From Defluviimonas salinarum (lineage in GTDB: Bacteria > Pseudomonadota > Alphaproteobacteria > Rhodobacterales > Rhodobacteraceae), in the NCBI RefSeq assembly GCF_026013545.1, contig NZ_JAPDOG010000004.1, positions 230,294 to 294,293 on the forward strand: a stretch of DNA of 64,000 nucleotides, in the 5' to 3' direction. Positions 53,404 to 63,021 of the stretch are shown here, one piece after another. The number at the start of each line of letters is the position of its first letter. Position 1 is the first letter of the stretch. The notes beneath the pieces are model-generated. The model did not search any database, was not told the origin of the DNA, and saw only the letters and a list, made by a program, of their open reading frames with translations. Made by a program: the position numbers and the translations under genes.

Positions 53404-53889
53404 TCACAAAAACTTCATCATCAGCACGAGGTCGAGCCAGCGGCCGAACTTGCGCCCCGCCTCGGGGATGCGCGCGACATGGGTGAAGCCCATGCGTTCG
53501 TGGAACGCGACCCCGTCCGGGTTCTCGCCCGAGACCCCGGCAAAGAGCGTATGCGCCCCGCCGATCCGGGCATGCTCCTCGATCCGCGCCATCAGCGCCC
53601 GCCCCGCGCCGCGTCCGCGCGCCTCCGGCGCGAGCATGATCGTGTGCTCCATCGCATGGGCGTAGCCATTGCCGCCGCGGAACTGCGCATAGGTCGCGAA
53701 ACCCAGGAGCCCGCCGCTCTCGGCAAGGAAGAACTCGCGCCCCGCCGCGCGACGCTCCTCGATCATCTGCGCGAGGCTCTCGGGCGTCTTCTCCTCGTCC
53801 GAGAAGCTGATCGTGGTGTCGCGGATCACCGGGTTCCAGAGCGCGATGAGCGCGGGAATGTCGGTCTCGCGGGCCGGACGGATGATCAT
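53404..53889 (-). CDS. GNAT N-acetyltransferase (phosphinothricin acetyltransferase-like)
   Basis: 161 aa. The acetyl-CoA loop is PEARGRGAGRALM (motif A). The pattern ALWNPVIRDTTISF, YAQFRGGNGYAHAMEHTI, and GFTHVARIPEAGRKFGRWLD is that of the Pat/Bar/MnaT family, which acetylates methionine analogues such as phosphinothricin or methionine sulfone. The natural substrate is unknown. It overlaps the VOC gene by 4 nt. Confidence 0.85.
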   Translation of the reverse strand: MIIRPARETDIPALIALWNPVIRDTTISFSDEEKTPESLAQMIEERRAAGREFFLAESGGLLGFATYAQFRGGNGYAHAMEHTIMLAPEARGRGAGRALMARIEEHARIGGAHTLFAGVSGENPDGVAFHERMGFTHVARIPEAGRKFGRWLDLVLMMKFL

Positions 53890-54494
53890 GCAAGCGTCCT
53901 CTCACCGTGCGGCGTGGAAATGGTGACGCGGAGCGCCGGGTGCCCGGCGACGATGACGACGCGCGGGTCGCGGACCGGAAGTGCGGCCGTGAGTGCTGTG
54001 GGATCGGGATGCGCAATCTCCAGCCGCAGAAGGCGGCAGCCGCTCTCGGGAAGCGCGGCGGCGGGGTGGCGGTCGCCCTGCCATTCGATCAGCGCAGGGA
54101 AGCAGTCGTCGAACGGGTGGCGGCCATCGTCCGGCACGCCGAAGCGCCAGCGGAAGGCCGCGCGCGAGAGATCGGTCGCCCGCCCGGCCCCGTCGGGCGC
54201 CGCGGCGAGGGCTGCATCGAGATCCTCGACCCGCGCGATCCAGTGCGTCAGCCGCGGCGGCCCCGCGAACCGGTCGAGACCGAACCAGCGCGGCCGGCCG
54301 GGTGGCTCGGCGCCGGGATCGGTGGCGATCACTTCGAGATACTCGCGCGGCCCGAGGCCGAGGAGCCGGTTATGTGTCGCCATCGCCGCGTGCTGCCCAC
54401 CCGGCACCAGCGCCACGCCGAGCGCGGCCTCGACCGCCGCCACGCCCTCTTCGAGCGTCGCCGCCGCAACCGCGAGATGATCGAGTTCCGCCAT
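53886..54494 (-). CDS. VOC family protein (glyoxalase_3 type)
   Basis: 202 aa. The start MAELDHLAVAAATLEEGVAAVEAALG followed by HNRLLGLGPREYLEVIATDP is the typical first vicinal-oxygen-chelate repeat; the second part has DLDAALAAAPDGAGRATDLS and GCRLLRLEIAHPDP. Its role is not known. The ATG is the one directly before the conserved domain; a longer reading runs through a hairpin-rich spacer and is unlikely. The GNAT gene follows with a 4-nt overlap. Confidence 0.82.
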   Translation of the reverse strand: MAELDHLAVAAATLEEGVAAVEAALGVALVPGGQHAAMATHNRLLGLGPREYLEVIATDPGAEPPGRPRWFGLDRFAGPPRLTHWIARVEDLDAALAAAPDGAGRATDLSRAAFRWRFGVPDDGRHPFDDCFPALIEWQGDRHPAAALPESGCRLLRLEIAHPDPTALTAALPVRDPRVVIVAGHPALRVTISTPHGERTLA

Positions 54495-54799
54495 GCCTCC
54501 GCCTCCGGCGCGCATCCTAGACAGGATCGGACAAGAAGAAAACGCATTGATTTCAGGCGCCTCCCCTCCCCCTCGTGACGAGGGGATGGGGGTGGGGGGC
54601 GGCCCCGGGCGGTCAGCCCCTCCCTCTCCCACGAGGAGGGAGGGAAGCGCCCTGCCCGGCCCGATTGCACCCGTTCCGATCCCGCGGAAAGACGCCGCGC
54701 CGCCGCCGCAAGCAGCGATTTCGACCGACGAAAAGGTTGACATGGCGGGCCCAAACCCCAATTCAGACCGAACGGTAAAGATATTCAGGGGGATAGCTG
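54495..54799. other. nhaA/VOC intergenic region with inverted repeats
   Basis: A 305-bp spacer between divergent genes. It has a G-rich pair of hairpins near the middle and an A-rich stretch before nhaA. No open frame with a ribosome site is seen. TTGACA at 54737-54742 is a possible -35 for nhaA, but the -10 is weak. Confidence 0.5.
54569..54644. repeat. Paired palindromes upstream of nhaA
   Basis: Left: CCCCTCGT and ACGAGGGG around G (54569-54585, perfect). Right: CCCTCCCTC and GAGGGAGGG with a 9-nt loop (54618-54644, perfect). The 32-bp spacer is very G-rich. This looks like a REP/BIME-type pair; whether it recurs elsewhere is unknown. Confidence 0.45.
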
Positions 54800-56017
54800 A
54801 TGAGCCTCATGCGCGCATTCGACCGATTTTTCCGTCACGACGCGGCGGGTGGCGTGCTATTGATGGCCTCGGCGGTGCTCGCGCTGATCGTCGCCAACTC
54901 GGCGCTTTCGGCGGGCTATCACGACCTGCTCCTGAAGAAGTTCTCGATCCTGCTCGATGGCGAGGGGCTGTCGAAGCCCCTGATCCTGTGGATCAACGAC
55001 GGGCTGATGGCTGTCTTCTTCTTCCTCATCGGGCTCGAGCTCAAGCGCGAGATGGTCGAGGGCAAGCTCAAGAACCCCGCCGACGTGATGCTGCCGGGGC
55101 TGGCGGCGGTCGGCGGCATGGTGCTGCCGGCGCTCGTCTTCCTCGCCTTCAACTGGTCCGATCCGGTGACGCGGGGCGGCTGGGCGATCCCGGCCGCGAC
55201 CGACATCGCCTTCGCGGTGGGCGTGCTGGCGCTCCTTGGCAAGCGGCTGCCGGCGGCGCTCAAGATCTTCCTTCTCACGCTCGCGATCCTCGACGACCTC
55301 GGCGCGATCCTGATCATCGCGCTCTTCTACACCAAGGAGCTGCATGTCGATTACCTTTTCATCGCGCTCCTTCCACTTGCGGGGCTCTACCTTCTGAACC
55401 GCGCCGGCGCGCACCGGATCGCGCCGATCGTGCTTCTCGGCGTGGTGCTCTGGGTGCTGGTGCTGAAATCGGGGGTCCATGCGACGCTTGCCGGTGTCGT
55501 CACCGCCTTCTTCGTGCCCTTGAAGGACAAGTACGGCAAGTCGCCGCTCCACTCGCTCGAGCACGCGCTGTCGCCCTATGTGCTCTTCCTGATCGTGCCG
55601 GTCTTCGCCTTCGCCAATGCCGGCGTGGTGCTGCAGGGCCTGACGCTCGGCGACCTCTTCGCGCCGCTGCCGATGGGAATCGCGGCGGGTCTCGTGATCG
55701 GCAAGCAGCTCGGCGTCTTCGGTGCGACCTGGCTCGTGGTCCGCGCCGGCTGGGCACGGCTGCCGTACGGCGTGACCTGGCCGCAGATCTACGGGCTCGC
55801 CTGCCTCGCCGGGATCGGCTTCACGATGTCGCTCTTCATCGGCGGCCTCAGCTTCGATTCACCCGACAACATGAACGCGGTGCGGCTCGGGGTGCTCGCG
55901 GGTTCCGCGATCTCGGCGATTACCGGCTATGTGGTGCTCCTGATGGCCGCGCAGCGCCGGACGGCCGAGGCCGGGGAGGCCGACGCCGACGAACCCGCCG
56001 CGGCGGCCCAGAACTGA
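54800..56017 (+). CDS. nhaA: Na+/H+ antiporter NhaA
   Basis: Exchanges cytoplasmic Na+ for periplasmic H+ in pH and salt balance. 405 aa with about 12 helices. The family landmarks are FFLIGLELKREMVEGKL, PAATDIAFAVGVLALLGKR (the transport Asp pair lies in the adjoining LAILDDLGAILIIALFY), GVHATLAGV and GIGFTMSLFIGGLSF. The C-terminal tail is acidic (EAGEADADEP). GGGGG lies 8 nt before the ATG. It is convergent with panE, with 7 bp between the stops. Confidence 0.95.
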   Translation: MSLMRAFDRFFRHDAAGGVLLMASAVLALIVANSALSAGYHDLLLKKFSILLDGEGLSKPLILWINDGLMAVFFFLIGLELKREMVEGKLKNPADVMLPGLAAVGGMVLPALVFLAFNWSDPVTRGGWAIPAATDIAFAVGVLALLGKRLPAALKIFLLTLAILDDLGAILIIALFYTKELHVDYLFIALLPLAGLYLLNRAGAHRIAPIVLLGVVLWVLVLKSGVHATLAGVVTAFFVPLKDKYGKSPLHSLEHALSPYVLFLIVPVFAFANAGVVLQGLTLGDLFAPLPMGIAAGLVIGKQLGVFGATWLVVRAGWARLPYGVTWPQIYGLACLAGIGFTMSLFIGGLSFDSPDNMNAVRLGVLAGSAISAITGYVVLLMAAQRRTAEAGEADADEPAAAAQN

Positions 56018-56024
56018 CGCCCGT

Positions 56025-56948
56025 TCAGGCCGTGCCCGCGCGATAGGGCGCGAGCACGGCAGCGACCGCCGCGCTGTTCGGCGTCGGCACGCCAAGCTCG
56101 CGCCCCATCCGCGATACCGCGCCGCAGATCCGGTCGACCTCCAGCGGCTTGCCAAGTTCGAGATCATGGGCGGTCGAGGCGCGCGCCTCGTCAGGCAACC
56201 GCGACCAGAATTGCAGCGTCTTCTCGACGGCATCCGCCGGCAGGTCGACGCCGCGCGCCCGTCCGACCGCGTCGGCCTCGCGCACAAGGCCGCGGAAGAA
56301 CTCCATCAATTCGGGATTCGCCCGGATCTCGCGAAACCGGCAGCGCGCGGCGGCGGTGGTGCCGCTCACCGCGTTGAAGAGAAGGAACTTCTGCCAGAGA
56401 TCGACCGTCACGTCGGCGCGCTCCGGCACGGTGATCGCGGCGGAGCGGAAGGCTTCGATCACCTTGGCGACCTCGGGCGAGGTCTGGCTGCCTTGTCTGT
56501 CGCCGATAGTGAAGGCGCTGCCGCCGCCGTACTGGGTGACGACGCCCGGCGCGGTGATGTTGGAGAAAATGCGGGCGACGCCGATCAGCGTCCGCGCGTC
56601 GCCGAAGGCCGCGGCGAGGAGGTCGGGCGCGTCGACGCCGTTCTGGAACGGCAGCACCAGCGTCTTCGGCCCGGCATGGGGAAGATAGGCCGCGATCATG
56701 GCCTCCATGTCCTGCCCCTTCACGGCGAAGACCGCGAGGTCGGCCGGCGGCAGATCCTCCAGCCGGTCGCTCACGGCGTCCGGCCGGATCACGGTTTCGG
56801 TGCCGTCCATCACCAGTTTCAGCCCGGCTTCGCGGATCGCGGCGAGATGCGCGCCGCGCGCGAGGAGCGAGACCGAATGCCCCGCCGGTGCGAGCTTCGC
56901 CGCGAGAAAGCCGCCGATCCCGCCGGCCCCGAGCATCAGGATGTTCAT
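56025..56948 (-). CDS. panE: 2-dehydropantoate 2-reductase
   Basis: Reduces ketopantoate to pantoate with NADPH for CoA synthesis (307 aa). The N-terminal nucleotide motif is GAGGIGGFLAAKLA, and the catalytic Lys lies in DLWQKFLLFNAVSGTTA. FAVKGQDMEA is the usual second motif. The ATG with GGGAGGCGAGG just upstream was preferred over a longer reading. PanE-like paralogues of unknown role are common, so the assignment is to the family first. Confidence 0.85.
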   Translation of the reverse strand: MNILMLGAGGIGGFLAAKLAPAGHSVSLLARGAHLAAIREAGLKLVMDGTETVIRPDAVSDRLEDLPPADLAVFAVKGQDMEAMIAAYLPHAGPKTLVLPFQNGVDAPDLLAAAFGDARTLIGVARIFSNITAPGVVTQYGGGSAFTIGDRQGSQTSPEVAKVIEAFRSAAITVPERADVTVDLWQKFLLFNAVSGTTAAARCRFREIRANPELMEFFRGLVREADAVGRARGVDLPADAVEKTLQFWSRLPDEARASTAHDLELGKPLEVDRICGAVSRMGRELGVPTPNSAAVAAVLAPYRAGTA

Positions 56949-56980
56949 GCCTCGCCTCCCGTTCCTGTCCTTCAAGCGCA

Positions 56981-57011
56981 GACCGCCGCCCCCGGGGGGC
57001 GGCGGCCGGTC
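56981..57011 (-). terminator. Hairpin after the methylmalonyl-CoA mutase gene
   Basis: Perfect 11-bp stem CCGCCGCCCCC and GGGGGCGGCGG around one G, extended by GACC and GGTC, 3 nt after the mutase stop. No U-run follows, so termination may be Rho-assisted. Confidence 0.55.
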
Positions 57012-57013
57012 GT

Positions 57014-59146
57014 TCAGGCCTTCCGCGCCTCGCGGATGAGCCGCAGGATGTCCTTCGCCGCCGCCGGGATGTTGGTGCCCGGCCCGAAGATTGCCTTGAC
57101 CCCGGCCTTCTCGAGATACTCGTAATCCTGCTGCGGGATCACCCCGCCGCAGATCACGAGGATATCGCCCGCGCCCTTCTCCTTCAAAGCCTCGATCAGC
57201 TTCGGGGCGAGCGTCTTGTGGCCCGCCGCCTGCGAAGAGACGCCGATCACATGGACGTCGTTGTCGACGGCGTCCTGCGCCGCTTCCTCGGGGGTCTGGA
57301 AGAGCGGGCCCACGTCGACGTCGAAGCCGATGTCGGCGAAGGCCGTCGCGATCACCTTGGCGCCGCGGTCGTGGCCGTCCTGGCCCATCTTCACCACGAG
57401 CATCCGCGGGCGGCGGCCCTCCTCCTCGGCGAAGGCCTCGACGTCCTTCTGGATCGCCGCGAAGCCCTCGTCGCCCTCGTAGGCCGCGCCGTAGACCCCG
57501 GCGAGCGTCTTCACCTCGGCCCGGTGCCGTCCGAACACCTTTTCCATCGCCATCGAAATCTCTCCTACCGATGCCCGGGCGCGCGCGGCCTCGACCGCCG
57601 CTTCCAGGAGGTTGCCGCCCTCGGTCGCGCGCCGTTCAAGCTCGGCCAGCGCCGCCTCGCATTTCGCGGCGTCACGGGTCGCGCGGATCTTCTCGAGCCG
57701 CGCCACCTGCGCCTCGCGCACCTTGACGTTGTCGACATCGAGAATGTCGATCGGGTCTTCCTTGTCCTTGCGGTACTTGTTGACGCCGACGATGACCTCC
57801 TCGCCGCGGTCGATCATCGCCTGCCGGCGGGCCGCCGATTCCTCGATCCGGAGCTTCGGCATGCCGGAGGCGACGGCCTTGGTCATGCCGCCCATCTCCT
57901 CGACTTCCTCGATCAGCGCCCAGGCCTTTTCCGCCAGTTCCGCCGTCAGGCTCTCGACGTAGTAGGAGCCCGCGAGCGGGTCGACGACATTGGTCACGCC
58001 GGTCTCTTCCTGCAGGATGAGTTGGGTGTTGCGCGCGATCCGGGCCGAGAACTCGGTCGGCAACGCGATCGCCTCGTCGAGCGCGTTGGTGTGCAAGGAC
58101 TGGGTGCCACCGAGGACCGCGCTCATCGCCTCGTAGGCCGTGCGGATGACGTTGTTGTAGGGGTCCTGCTCCTGCAAGGACACGCCCGAGGTCTGGCAAT
58201 GGGTCCTGAGCATCAGCGAGGAGGTCTTCTTCGCCCCGAACTCGGTCATGATCCGGTGCCAGAGCATCCGCGCGGCGCGGAGCTTCGCGGCCTCCATGAA
58301 GAAGTTCATGCCGATCGCGAAGAAGAACGACAGCCGCCCGGCGAAATCGTCGACATTCATGCCGCGCGCGATGGCGGCCCGGACGTATTCACGCCCGTCG
58401 GCGAGCGTGTAGGCCAGCTCCTGCACGAGGTTCGCGCCCGCCTCCTGCATGTGGTAGCCCGAGATCGAGATCGAGTTGAACTTCGGCATCTCGTTCGAGG
58501 TGTATTCGATGATGTCGGCGATGATCCGCATCGAAGGTTCGGGCGGGTACACATAGGTGTTCCGCACCATGAATTCCTTGAGGATGTCGTTCTGGATCGT
58601 GCCGGAGAGGAGGCCCCGGTCGACGCCCTGCTCCTCACCCGCGACGATGAAGTTCGCGAGGATCGGGATGACGGCGCCGTTCATCGTCATGGAAACGCTG
58701 ATCTTCTCAAGCGGGATGCCGTCGAAGAGGATCTTCATGTCCTCAACCGAGTCGATCGCGACCCCGGCCTTGCCCACGTCCCCCACGACGCGGGGATGGT
58801 CGCTGTCATAGCCACGGTGGGTGGCGAGGTCGAAGGCGACCGAGACGCCCTGCTGCCCGGCGGCGAGGTTCTTGCGGTAGAAGGCGTTCGATTCCTCGGC
58901 CGTGGAGAAGCCGGCATATTGCCGGATCGTCCAGGGGCGGCCGGCATACATCGTCGCCCTCACGCCGCGGGTGAAGGGCGCGATGCCCGGCAGCGTGCCC
59001 ATGTGGCCGAGGGGCGCGGTATCCGCTTCGGTGTAGAGCGGCTTGACCGCGATTCCCTCGAGCGTGTTCCAGGTCAGATCGTCGGGCGTGCGGGTCTTCA
59101 GTTCCTTTTCCGCCAGCGTCCGCCAGGCTGCCATCTTGTCCGTCAT
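57014..59146 (-). CDS. mcm: Methylmalonyl-CoA mutase
   Basis: B12 enzyme that turns (R)-methylmalonyl-CoA into succinyl-CoA (710 aa, single-chain type). The N-terminal TIM barrel has [25 protein letters not shown] and [22 protein letters not shown]; the C-terminal cobalamin domain has the DxHxxG motif in [13 protein letters not shown], then [12 protein letters not shown] and CGGVIPQQD. It completes the propionyl-CoA route with pccA and pccB in this cluster. A short DUF4174 gene sits between it and pccA on the other strand. Confidence 0.96.
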   Translation of the reverse strand: MTDKMAAWRTLAEKELKTRTPDDLTWNTLEGIAVKPLYTEADTAPLGHMGTLPGIAPFTRGVRATMYAGRPWTIRQYAGFSTAEESNAFYRKNLAAGQQGVSVAFDLATHRGYDSDHPRVVGDVGKAGVAIDSVEDMKILFDGIPLEKISVSMTMNGAVIPILANFIVAGEEQGVDRGLLSGTIQNDILKEFMVRNTYVYPPEPSMRIIADIIEYTSNEMPKFNSISISGYHMQEAGANLVQELAYTLADGREYVRAAIARGMNVDDFAGRLSFFFAIGMNFFMEAAKLRAARMLWHRIMTEFGAKKTSSLMLRTHCQTSGVSLQEQDPYNNVIRTAYEAMSAVLGGTQSLHTNALDEAIALPTEFSARIARNTQLILQEETGVTNVVDPLAGSYYVESLTAELAEKAWALIEEVEEMGGMTKAVASGMPKLRIEESAARRQAMIDRGEEVIVGVNKYRKDKEDPIDILDVDNVKVREAQVARLEKIRATRDAAKCEAALAELERRATEGGNLLEAAVEAARARASVGEISMAMEKVFGRHRAEVKTLAGVYGAAYEGDEGFAAIQKDVEAFAEEEGRRPRMLVVKMGQDGHDRGAKVIATAFADIGFDVDVGPLFQTPEEAAQDAVDNDVHVIGVSSQAAGHKTLAPKLIEALKEKGAGDILVICGGVIPQQDYEYLEKAGVKAIFGPGTNIPAAAKDILRLIREARKA

Positions 59147-59246
59147 CGGTCATTCCTTTCATCGCTGACCGGACCCCGCGAGAGGCGCCGGTATAAGCCT
59201 TTGGCAATCCGCCCGTTTCGCCTATATCTGGGACGGAGGAGATTGC

Positions 59247-59690
59247 ATGAAGCCACTCTTGTTCGTGATCCTGTCGGGCTGCCTTGCTCTTGGCGCCGAG
59301 GCCCAGGAATCCGCTCCCGTCACCCTCGAGCCGATCGCGGCCGAGACGGTGGAGCTGGACGATTTCCGCTGGGAAAAGCGCCCGGTCGTCGTCTTTGCCG
59401 ACAGCCCGAACGACCCGGCGTTCCGCACCCAGCTGCAATATCTCACCGAGGATCCCGACGAGCTCATCAAGCGCGACGTGGTGATTCTCACCGACACCGA
59501 TCCCGCCACCCCGTCGGACGCGCGCCGGAGGCTGCGCCCGAGGGGGTTCTCAATGGTGCTCCTCGACAAGGACGGCACAGTGAAACTGCGCAAGCCCCTG
59601 CCGTGGCGCGTCCGCGAGATCGTCCGCGCCATCGACAAGTTCCCGCTCAGGCGCGAGGAACTGCGGATGAAGCGGCTGGGCGACGGGTAG
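59247..59690 (+). CDS. DUF4174 domain-containing protein
   Basis: A 147-aa periplasmic protein with a signal peptide (MKPLLFVILSGCLALGAEA) and GGAGGAG before the ATG. The domain (RWEKRPVVVFADSPNDPAFRTQ, GFSMVLLDKDGTVKLRKP) looks like a thioredoxin-like fold without a CxxC. The function is unknown. It is convergent with pccA with 1 bp between the stops. Confidence 0.82.
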   Translation: MKPLLFVILSGCLALGAEAQESAPVTLEPIAAETVELDDFRWEKRPVVVFADSPNDPAFRTQLQYLTEDPDELIKRDVVILTDTDPATPSDARRRLRPRGFSMVLLDKDGTVKLRKPLPWRVREIVRAIDKFPLRREELRMKRLGDG

Positions 59691-59691
59691 T

Positions 59692-61692
59692 TCATTCGAA
59701 CTCCATGATCACGTCGTCGACCTTGAGGCTCGCGCCCGGCGCGGCGGCGATCTTCTTCACGACGCCCTTGCGCTCGGCGCGCAGGATGTTCTCCATCTTC
59801 ATCGCCTCGACCGTGGCCAGCGCCTGGCCCTCCTGCACCTCCTGGCCCTCCTCGACCGAGATCTTCACGACGAGGCCGGGCATCGGGCAGAGGAGGTACT
59901 TCGAGGTGTCGGGCGGCAGTTTTTCCGGCATGAGCCGGGCGAGCTCGGCCTGGCGCGGGGTGCGGACATAGACCTTGAGGTCCGCGCCGCGGGTGCGGAT
60001 GCGGAAACCACCGGGGAGCTTGTCCACCTTCAGCACCACCGCCGCGCCGTCGACCTCGAGCCGGGCGAGCGACTGGCCGGGGGTCCAGTCCGAGGTTACC
60101 CGGTGCGCCGTGCCGTCGGCGAAGCGCACCGTGGCGCCCTCGCGGTCGGCGTCGATCTTCACCGCGATCTCCTCGCCCTGCAACGATACCACCCAGTCGT
60201 CGCCGACATGACGCTCGTGGTTGCCGAGGCGCCCGGTGATCCGGGTGCGGCGGATCTCGGCCACCCGGTTCATCGCCGCGGCGGCCGCCGCGACCATGCG
60301 GAGCCGGCCCTCGCCGAGCACGACGCCGTTGAAGCCCTCGGGGAACTCCTCGGCGATGAAGGCGGTCGTGATCGCGCCCTCGATGAAGCGGGGATGGTCC
60401 ATCACCGCCGAGCAGAACGGCAGGTTGTGGCCGATCCCCTCCACCTCGAACGCGTCGAGCGCGACCCGCATCGCCTCGATCGCCTCGGCGCGGTTCGGCG
60501 CCCAGGTGCAGAGCTTGGCGATCATCGGGTCGTAATACATCGAGATCTCGCCGCCCTCGTAAACGCCGGTGTCGTTGCGGACGATTGCCTTGTCGCCCAC
60601 CGCCTCGACCGGCGGCCGGTAGCGGGTGAGCCGGCCGATCGAGGGCAGGAAGTTGCGATAGGGATCCTCGGCGTAGAGCCGGCTCTCGATCGCCCAGCCG
60701 TTGATCTTGAGGTCCTTCTGCGCGAACGGGAGCTTCTCGCCGGCGGCCACGCGGATCATCTGCTCGACGAGGTCGACGCCGGTGATCAACTCGGTGACGG
60801 GATGCTCCACTTGCAGGCGGGTGTTCATCTCGAGGAAGTAGAAGTTCTTCTCGCCGTCGACGATGAACTCGACGGTGCCGGCGCTGGTGTAGCCGACGGC
60901 CTTCGCCAGCGCGCAGGCCTGCTCGCCCATCGCCTTGCGGGTCTCGGGGTCGAGGAACGGGCTCGGCGCCTCCTCGATCACCTTCTGGTTCCGTCGCTGG
61001 ATCGAGCATTCGCGTTCGTGCAGGTAGACGCAGTTGCCGTGCTTGTCGGCGAGCACCTGGATCTCGATGTGGCGCGGCTGGGTCACGAATTTCTCGATAA
61101 AGATCCGGTCGTCGCCGAAGGAGGACGCGGCCTCGTTCTTGGAGGACTGGAAGCCCTCGGCGGCCTCGGCGTCGTTCCAGGCGATCCGCATCCCCTTGCC
61201 ACCGCCTCCGGCCGAGGCCTTGATCATCACCGGATAGCCGATCTCGCGGCTGATCTTCACAGCCTCCTCGGCATCGGCGATGAGGCCCATGTAGCCCGGC
61301 ACCGTGGAGACGCCCGCCTCCATCGCGATCTTCTTGGAGGTGATCTTGTCGCCCATCGCCTCGATCGCCGGCGAGGGAGGGCCGACGAAGACCACATCCT
61401 CTTTCTCAAGAGCTTCAGCGAACTTCATGTTTTCGCTAAGAAATCCATACCCCGGATGCACCGCCTCGGCGCCGGTCCGGCGGATCGCGTCCATGATCTT
61501 GTCGATCACGATATAGGACTGGTTCGCAGGCGGCGGGCCAATATGCACCGCCTCGTCGGCCATCTTGACATGCAGCGCATGCCTGTCGGCGTCCGAATAG
61601 ACCGCCACGGTCTTGATGCCCATCTTGCGGGCCGACTTGATGACGCGGCAGGCAATCTCGCCCCGGTTCGCGATCAGGATCTTCTTAAACAT
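59692..61692 (-). CDS. pccA: Propionyl-CoA carboxylase alpha (biotin carboxylase/BCCP) subunit
   Basis: Carboxylates biotin and carries it to PccB (666 aa). The biotin carboxylase domain has KKILIANRGEIACRVIKSA, the ATP-grasp loop KASAGGGGKGMRIAW, HIEIQVLADKHGN and EMNTRLQVEHPVTE. The C-terminal biotinyl site is EAMKMENIL, 35 residues from the end as expected. A middle domain (about 460-590) is the PccA BT region, which favours propionyl-CoA over acetyl-CoA. A Met two residues earlier is an equally possible start. mcm and the end of pccB flank it. Confidence 0.95.
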   Translation of the reverse strand: MFKKILIANRGEIACRVIKSARKMGIKTVAVYSDADRHALHVKMADEAVHIGPPPANQSYIVIDKIMDAIRRTGAEAVHPGYGFLSENMKFAEALEKEDVVFVGPPSPAIEAMGDKITSKKIAMEAGVSTVPGYMGLIADAEEAVKISREIGYPVMIKASAGGGGKGMRIAWNDAEAAEGFQSSKNEAASSFGDDRIFIEKFVTQPRHIEIQVLADKHGNCVYLHERECSIQRRNQKVIEEAPSPFLDPETRKAMGEQACALAKAVGYTSAGTVEFIVDGEKNFYFLEMNTRLQVEHPVTELITGVDLVEQMIRVAAGEKLPFAQKDLKINGWAIESRLYAEDPYRNFLPSIGRLTRYRPPVEAVGDKAIVRNDTGVYEGGEISMYYDPMIAKLCTWAPNRAEAIEAMRVALDAFEVEGIGHNLPFCSAVMDHPRFIEGAITTAFIAEEFPEGFNGVVLGEGRLRMVAAAAAAMNRVAEIRRTRITGRLGNHERHVGDDWVVSLQGEEIAVKIDADREGATVRFADGTAHRVTSDWTPGQSLARLEVDGAAVVLKVDKLPGGFRIRTRGADLKVYVRTPRQAELARLMPEKLPPDTSKYLLCPMPGLVVKISVEEGQEVQEGQALATVEAMKMENILRAERKGVVKKIAAAPGASLKVDDVIMEFE

Positions 61693-61956
61693 TCTCATTG
61701 TCCTCGCCGAGAAGGGTCATCGCTCTGCGTTCCGGGTACGGCCGGAACGCGGTTAGGGTCACGCAACCGCCAGGGCTGCATGAAGAAGGGTCAGTTTGCT
61801 TGGCGCAAAGTCCGGGGTGGGTGCGAAAGAGGCGCGGGGCACGGGGTGCACAGCGGCGCTCACCGCTCAGAACGACCGCAGAAACGCCGCCCGGCGCGAA
61901 AGGGTCTTGTGCCAGACGGATCGCACCCGCGCCGTCCGGCCGGCCGCATCTGGGCA
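61693..61956. other. Spacer upstream of pccA, no gene found
   Basis: About 260 bp with high GC and no open frame that has a ribosome site and matching codon use. It should hold the pccA promoter, but I see no convincing -35/-10 pair. It contains the 15-mer ATGAAGAAGGGTCAG that also occurs at 35642. Confidence 0.4.
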
Positions 61957-61994
61957 CAAAAAAACCACCGAAGCCAAGCGGCATTCGATGGTTT
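61957..61994 (-). terminator. Terminator of the small lipoprotein gene at 62049
   Basis: AAACCATCGAA and TTCGGTGGTTT form a stem with one A-C mismatch around GCCGCTTGGC-type loop, then a run of T on the minus strand (TTTTTTT). It is a good intrinsic terminator, 55 nt after the stop. Confidence 0.7.
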
Positions 61995-62048
61995 CTCGTT
62001 TTACGACAATGAGTCCGGCCGAGGCGGCCGGCCCCCGTCACCCAAACG

Positions 62049-62246
62049 TCAGCAGAGGTTGACGTCGTCGCAGAGCGCGCCGCCGGCAGCGCCGATGGCC
62101 GCACCGGTGAGGACGTTGTTGTCGGTGACGTCGGCAATGACGGCACCCGCAGCGGCACCGGCCAGCGCACGCTCACCATCGGTCTGCATGCAGCCCGCAA
62201 GAGAGGCCATGAGGGCCAGACCGACGAGGACTTTGGAAACACGCAT
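62049..62246 (-). CDS. Small glycine-rich lipoprotein
   Basis: A 65-aa lipoprotein: signal peptide MRVSKVLVGLALMASLAG followed by the lipidation Cys (LAGC). The mature part is an Ala/Gly-rich zipper (ALAGAAAGAVIADVTDNNVLTGAAIGAAGGA) ending CDDVNLC, with two Cys that could pair. Glycine-zipper lipoproteins of this size are common in Rhodobacterales; function unknown. Confidence 0.75.
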   Translation of the reverse strand: MRVSKVLVGLALMASLAGCMQTDGERALAGAAAGAVIADVTDNNVLTGAAIGAAGGALCDDVNLC

Positions 62247-62595
62247 TCTGCTCTTCCTTCAGCAAGATTTGTTGTGCCGAATCTGTTTAGCGAAATCGGC
62301 GCCCGCCGAAAGTGAAATCGGCGTGATTCCGCGACATCGGCAGCGGTCCGCCGGTCGCATCGCCCGTTGCCCGACGCCGCAGCCCTAGCGAAAAATGGCC
62401 TGACCCTAACTGGGCCAGGCCGTAGAGAAGGGGAAGGGTAACGGTTTTGACAAATCGGGGCGTTATGCTTGCTGTAGGGTGACGCCCCGTCAGCAACCTT
62501 GCCACGGCCGCCGGATAGCGCAAACAGAAAGTTTCCGACAGGGAAACGATCGGCAGATATGCGCCCAAGACCGGTGGTGCTGCGCAGAAACACGC
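62247..62595. other. Spacer with direct repeats, no gene found
   Basis: About 350 bp. Near the lipoprotein gene, AGCGAAATCGGCG (62289-62301) and AGTGAAATCGGCG (62311-62323) form a direct repeat with one mismatch at 22-bp spacing, two helical turns, so a regulator site is possible. A plus-strand TTGACA at about 62446 has no clear -10. No frame with a ribosome site is seen. Confidence 0.4.
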
Positions 62596-62949
62596 CTACT
62601 CCTCCGCCTCGAAGACGTCGGGGAAGGCGGCGCGGGCGCGCGCGACATCGATTCTCAGCAGCGCCTCGTAGCTTTCGGGGTCGAAATCGTCATCCGCCGG
62701 AATCACCTCGCGGCCGAACAGCCAGGACAGGCGTCCGGCATCGAGATTGCCACGTTCGAAGGGATCATCGCCGAAATGATCCCAGAGCGCTGCCATGAAG
62801 GCAGCGTCGGCACGGCGATCTGCGGGACTGCGGTCGCGAAAGCGTTCACGCGTGATGAGGCGGGTGATCCCCTTGGGATTCGCGCGCCGTATGGTGAACT
62901 GGAAGTCAGTGCCGGGAAGGCGGCCCGGAAAGCCGCGATGCTTCAGCAT
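62596..62949 (-). CDS. Hypothetical protein
   Basis: A 117-aa soluble protein with GGAGG before the ATG. It has a basic N-terminal part (RRANPKGITRLITRERFRDRS) and an acidic C-terminal part (VIPADDDFDPESYEALLRID, ending EAEE). I do not recognise a family. It lies 73 nt after the small lipoprotein at 63022 and could be co-transcribed with it through the hairpin between them. Confidence 0.6.
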   Translation of the reverse strand: MLKHRGFPGRLPGTDFQFTIRRANPKGITRLITRERFRDRSPADRRADAAFMAALWDHFGDDPFERGNLDAGRLSWLFGREVIPADDDFDPESYEALLRIDVARARAAFPDVFEAEE

Positions 62950-62981
62950 GGGCCACCTCCCGCGATGGGCGACCCGAAGCG

Positions 62982-63014
62982 GGCCGGGACCGGGCGTATC
63001 GCCCGGACCCGGCC
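62982..63014 (-). terminator. Hairpin after the 43-aa lipoprotein
   Basis: GGCCGGGACCGGGC and GCCCGGACCCGGCC pair in 13 of 14 positions with loop GTATC, 8 nt after the lipoprotein stop. No U-run. Confidence 0.55.
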
Positions 63015-63021
63015 GTTGGCA

